Assembly (NCBI RefSeq): GCF_900113305.1 | Contig: NZ_FOOW01000006.1 | Coordinates: 105,432 to 169,431, forward strand | Reading direction: 5' to 3' | Length of the DNA stretch: 64,000 bases | Source of the DNA: Prevotella sp. KH2C16 | Lineage (GTDB): Bacteria > Bacteroidota > Bacteroidia > Bacteroidales > Bacteroidaceae | Shown here: positions 61,383 through 64,000 of the stretch, piece by piece | Layout of the letters: every line of letters starts with the position of its first letter | Numbering within the stretch: the stretch's first letter is position 1 | The notes under the pieces: generated by a model | Seen by the model: only the letters and a program-made list of their open reading frames with translations | What the model was told of the DNA's origin: nothing | Database searches by the model: none | Program-made: the position numbers and the translations under genes

Positions 61383-63248
61383 TTATTCCAGAGCGTTCAG
61401 GAACGGGCGGACGACCACATACTGGTTGTTTTCCTGGGGAACGGGGCCTGTACCGGATGTAGCCTGGAACTGGATGACATCGTAATGGGTGCCGGATAAG
61501 GTTGAAGTCATATACTTCGAGGCATCTCCGGTTTCATTGGTTAATCCGATAACACCAAGTGCAGTTGATGGGGTGCTTCCTGTCTGCAGCTGGCTATTGA
61601 TATTTCCTGTCGCATAGCCGCAGGCCGGCAGTTCAACGGTACGATCTTCATTATTGCTCGTATTCCAATAGCTCTCGTCGGAAATCTGGTCCAGCGTTAC
61701 CTCCTGGCTCTCGCCAATATAACGCGCCGTTATCTTCAGCGTTACGCCGGTAGGATTGTCTGCCGTCGTCTTTTTGCACAATTCGTAGCGATAGACGGCA
61801 CGCTTGGAATTATCCGCCATGGCAGGGTATTGGGCAGAGCTGGTATTGCTCTTCTGGAATCGGATGGCATAAACTATATTATTTCCATTGGGAAGTGTTT
61901 TTCCCCTGTACTGTGAATGGAAAGTATTCTTCTCGCTGTTAATCAATATACGCTCTTCAGCCGTCCTTTCAGAGAAATCGACAAAGGTGAGAACATGGCT
62001 CACAGTACTGGGCGAGAACACAGCCAGCCATTCTTCCGTAGTTGGAATATGGTAACCCTCGGGTACGACGGCATCAGGATTTTCATTTGAGGTTTGTGGG
62101 AGATAATAGCCCGATGTGAGGCTCGAGTTTTTCGTGGCAAGCACCTTAGGCGTGGGCGACACATTGTATTCGCCTACATACTCAGGAGCAGTCTTGAAGC
62201 GCAGGATGTCCATGTCCACGCGCATGAACTTGCCCGAGCGGATGGTAGCACCCACCTTGGCGGAGATATAGGAGAATTCTTTCTGCGTCTTTGCCTGTTC
62301 CATCGATACATTCCAGCGCTTTACCTTGTAGTCGTCGCATGAGATACGCATGGACTTATTCTGTACCACATTGTTCCCTTCCACGGGCATTCCCCAGAAG
62401 TAGGTATAGATGGTATGGGTAGAATGTTCCCCGTCGGCGGAAGCCGCAATGTCTTGGTTTACATGATGAGGGAATGCGGTATGATAGTCGTTTGTTCCCT
62501 CGATGGTTGTCCGCTCCCACTTAGCGTAACCGTCGGTATCTGTCGCCTTGGGGTCGAAAGTGCCCTCGGGAGTCATGTTCGTAGTAATAACTGTAATGTT
62601 GTTCACATGGATGTTGCGCTTCATGGTATTGCCGATACGGATACAAATAAGCGTACCCATGACTTTCATATCGAGTTTTCCGACGAGCATGCCGCCAGAA
62701 ATCCTGACATCCGTCCACTTCGATGCAAACGGCACGCGTATCTTGTTGCCATTAGTGCCCACCTCGTCGTCTATATCCGGGTCGTAGGCAAACGATACCT
62801 TGCCATCGCCCGTTACCGTACCGCCTCCGCCAATGGCCATCAGCTCATAGGCACCGTCGTCCGGTGTTGCTCCCCCACCGATAAAGGCGATTGGCTTTTG
62901 ATGGATTCTCAACGAGGTAACGCGGCCGTTTTTTTCGCCGGGCGTCCATCCCAGGTCGAACCTACGGATAGCGGTTTCTCCCTTTTTGCGCAAGAAGAAA
63001 TGGGTAGTCCAGTCAGTATCAGCCGGCTTAATGTTTACCGAACCGATATTTCCAACCTTTCCGTCTTTTTGTTCCACTTCGAATCCCATTGAGCGAGTCA
63101 AGGTTTCAGCCTCGTTGTTCATTGCGCCCGTGAGGTCTATGGTCAATGCTGCACCCTGTTCCGACTGCACAAGCAGTTCTTCTTCATTTGAACACGAACT
63201 TATCAGCGCAAATAACAGCAAGGGCAATAAATATAGTACCTTCTTCAT
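61383..63248 (-). CDS. Large lipoprotein with FISUMP-like C-terminal domain (fimbrillin-like)
   Basis: 621 residues from the ATG at 63248. SpII signal ends ISSC (Cys19), followed by SNEEEL. The N-terminal half resembles FimA/Mfa-type fimbrillins of Bacteroidales (ALTIDLTGAMNNEAETLTRS, then a long beta-rich stretch with PIAFIGGG). The C-terminal part has GYHIPTTEEWLAVF and VELPACGYATGN, hallmarks of the Fibrobacter succinogenes major paralogous (FISUMP) domain. A surface adhesin or fimbrial tip role is plausible. It is preceded by a 54-residue peptide gene and lies next to an IS. Confidence 0.8.
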   Translation of the reverse strand: MKKVLYLLPLLLFALISSCSNEEELLVQSEQGAALTIDLTGAMNNEAETLTRSMGFEVEQKDGKVGNIGSVNIKPADTDWTTHFFLRKKGETAIRRFDLGWTPGEKNGRVTSLRIHQKPIAFIGGGATPDDGAYELMAIGGGGTVTGDGKVSFAYDPDIDDEVGTNGNKIRVPFASKWTDVRISGGMLVGKLDMKVMGTLICIRIGNTMKRNIHVNNITVITTNMTPEGTFDPKATDTDGYAKWERTTIEGTNDYHTAFPHHVNQDIAASADGEHSTHTIYTYFWGMPVEGNNVVQNKSMRISCDDYKVKRWNVSMEQAKTQKEFSYISAKVGATIRSGKFMRVDMDILRFKTAPEYVGEYNVSPTPKVLATKNSSLTSGYYLPQTSNENPDAVVPEGYHIPTTEEWLAVFSPSTVSHVLTFVDFSERTAEERILINSEKNTFHSQYRGKTLPNGNNIVYAIRFQKSNTSSAQYPAMADNSKRAVYRYELCKKTTADNPTGVTLKITARYIGESQEVTLDQISDESYWNTSNNEDRTVELPACGYATGNINSQLQTGSTPSTALGVIGLTNETGDASKYMTSTLSGTHYDVIQFQATSGTGPVPQENNQYVVVRPFLNALE

Positions 63249-63322
63249 GTTTTCTGTTGTTTTAATGTTTTTATTTAATTGTTCTGTATATAGAAGCATA
63301 ATGAGACATAGGGTAAAAGCGC

Positions 63323-63487
63323 TTACAAATCGCCGTCATTCTCATTCTCTTCTCCGCCATCTTCAAATTCATGCAACTGTCCATCAAGGCTGCCAGTCAA
63401 CATGATGCAGCCGTCCAAGGCTGTTGCAATCACCTCAATAAATGGAGACACATACTCTTTTTTGAATACTTTTTCTTCTTTTTCCAT
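63323..63487 (-). CDS. 54-residue peptide, Bacteroidales K-EY-P-IEV type
   Basis: From the ATG at 63487: MEKEEKVFKKEYVSPFIEVI, continuing ATALDGCIMLTGS and an acidic tail ending in DGDL. The pattern Y--P-IEV followed some ten residues on by a hydrophobic-G/S step recurs in short Bacteroidales proteins of unknown function that often lie next to surface-protein genes. It is upstream of, and 74 bp from, the fimbrillin-like gene on the same strand. It is too short for most gene finders. The AT-rich region 63490-63540 upstream has tandem TTATTTGAAT-like words. Confidence 0.62.
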   Translation of the reverse strand: MEKEEKVFKKEYVSPFIEVIATALDGCIMLTGSLDGQLHEFEDGGEENENDGDL

Positions 63488-63687
63488 ACCTTTCTAATTT
63501 ATTTGAATTAATTATTTGGATTATTTGAATTATTTACTTTTTATAAATTGACGATAGGGCCTGGAAATGCGACGATGCGTTTGTGTGTTAGCAAATATTC
63601 AAGCCACCCAAAAATAATATGTTAAAAATATCAGAGAAACAAATGTTTCCTGGCACAGTTGCAAATATCCGTGGCAATAACATTTTG

Positions 63688-64000
63688 TTATCCAAAGATC
63701 ATCGTCGTTCTATACATGAAGAATGGCAGGTCTTGTACTCCACGGAGCTGTGCTCTGAAGCCTTTCAACTTTGAGTTTAGAGATTCTGCATGAGCATTAG
63801 TTGATCTGTTGATGAAGTAGTTTAGTACTTCTTCCTCCTTGTATTTGATAGCATCCCTTGCAGCCTTCACTTCACGCAAAGTGCATGCTGAGACCTTCTG
63901 ATACCAATCATGCAGTTTATCCTTTGCTGCAGTCCGATTAATATCCTTGCTACTAAATATGCATCTTAGGCTACAAATAAGCGTATATGCATCCTTTATC
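63688..64000 (-). mobile_element. ISAon1/ISL3-type transposase, C-terminal part
   Basis: The minus strand is open from the window end to the stop at 63688, about 104 residues. It starts near DAYTLICSLRC and contains WYQKV, YFINRSTNAHAESLNSKLK and FRAQLRGVQDLPFFMYRTT. The Asn/Ala-Glu-Ser-Leu-Asn region is the last acidic-residue block of the DDE domain in ISL3-like elements of the ISAon1 group. The N-terminal part lies beyond the window, so intactness is unknown. Part of an end repeat may fall within 63640-63680. Confidence 0.82.

Overview
The window reads as a chromosomal segment of a Bacteroidales bacterium, most likely a Prevotella-type (Prevotellaceae) genome. Evidence: SusC/SusD and TonB-dependent transporters, repeated TAnnTTTG (-7) promoter boxes typical of the Bacteroidota sigma factor, many SpII lipoproteins and outer-membrane barrels, family members largely confined to this phylum (DUF5020-type, DUF6377-type, DUF4922-SpoIID), and an ISAon1-type transposase at the right edge. 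No rRNA, tRNA or CRISPR was seen.

Layout. 1-2.2 kb: 5' part of a TonB-dependent receptor. 2.4-13.1 kb: by eye the AT-richest large block, a membrane-anchored TPR/HTH regulator divergent from a tight seven-gene operon (two-domain surface lipoprotein, DcuC-type carrier, isoaspartyl dipeptidase, porin, M14 carboxypeptidase, second porin, lipoprotein alpha/beta hydrolase). I read it as a TonB-independent peptide or isoaspartyl-peptide utilisation locus; the intergenic region carries four ATCCATAT repeats. 13.2-17 kb: a secreted unknown and lutABC (lactate oxidation). 17.3-24.6 kb: a SusD/SusC pair, a small secreted protein and a GH29 alpha-L-fucosidase. 25-33 kb: AmpG-type muropeptide importer next to a 1262-residue fusion of two GT2-like modules, DUF4922 and SpoIID, then a DUF4253-like membrane protein.

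33-41 kb: small lipoproteins, an esterase, a CDF cation exporter, and a redox group (MBL hydrolase, OhrR-type MarR regulator, glutathione peroxidase, ferritin-like protein with a three-site palindromic operator array), then an M28 peptidase. 41.7-46.1 kb: type II pantothenate kinase divergent from murQ, a B3/B4 protein and a divergent NAD+ DNA ligase. MurQ and AmpG together imply MurNAc/muropeptide recycling. 46-57 kb: housekeeping genes (DUF5020-like barrel, trmD, two DUF805 proteins, patatin, pepP, a secreted pepC-like peptidase, recJ-recQ overlapping). 56.7-61 kb: acyl-ACP thioesterase, OmpA, MaoC, M48 lipoprotein, unknown. 61.4-64 kb: a 54-residue peptide plus a FISUMP-like lipoprotein, and the end of an IS.

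The most unusual structural signal is a class of intergenic elements made of 17-bp palindromes repeated at exactly 22 bp. One sequence family occurs three times as a four-unit, 83-bp element (24863, 49069, 61136). Two other families with unrelated arms but the same 17+5 geometry and a central GCCG occur at 14103 and 41486.
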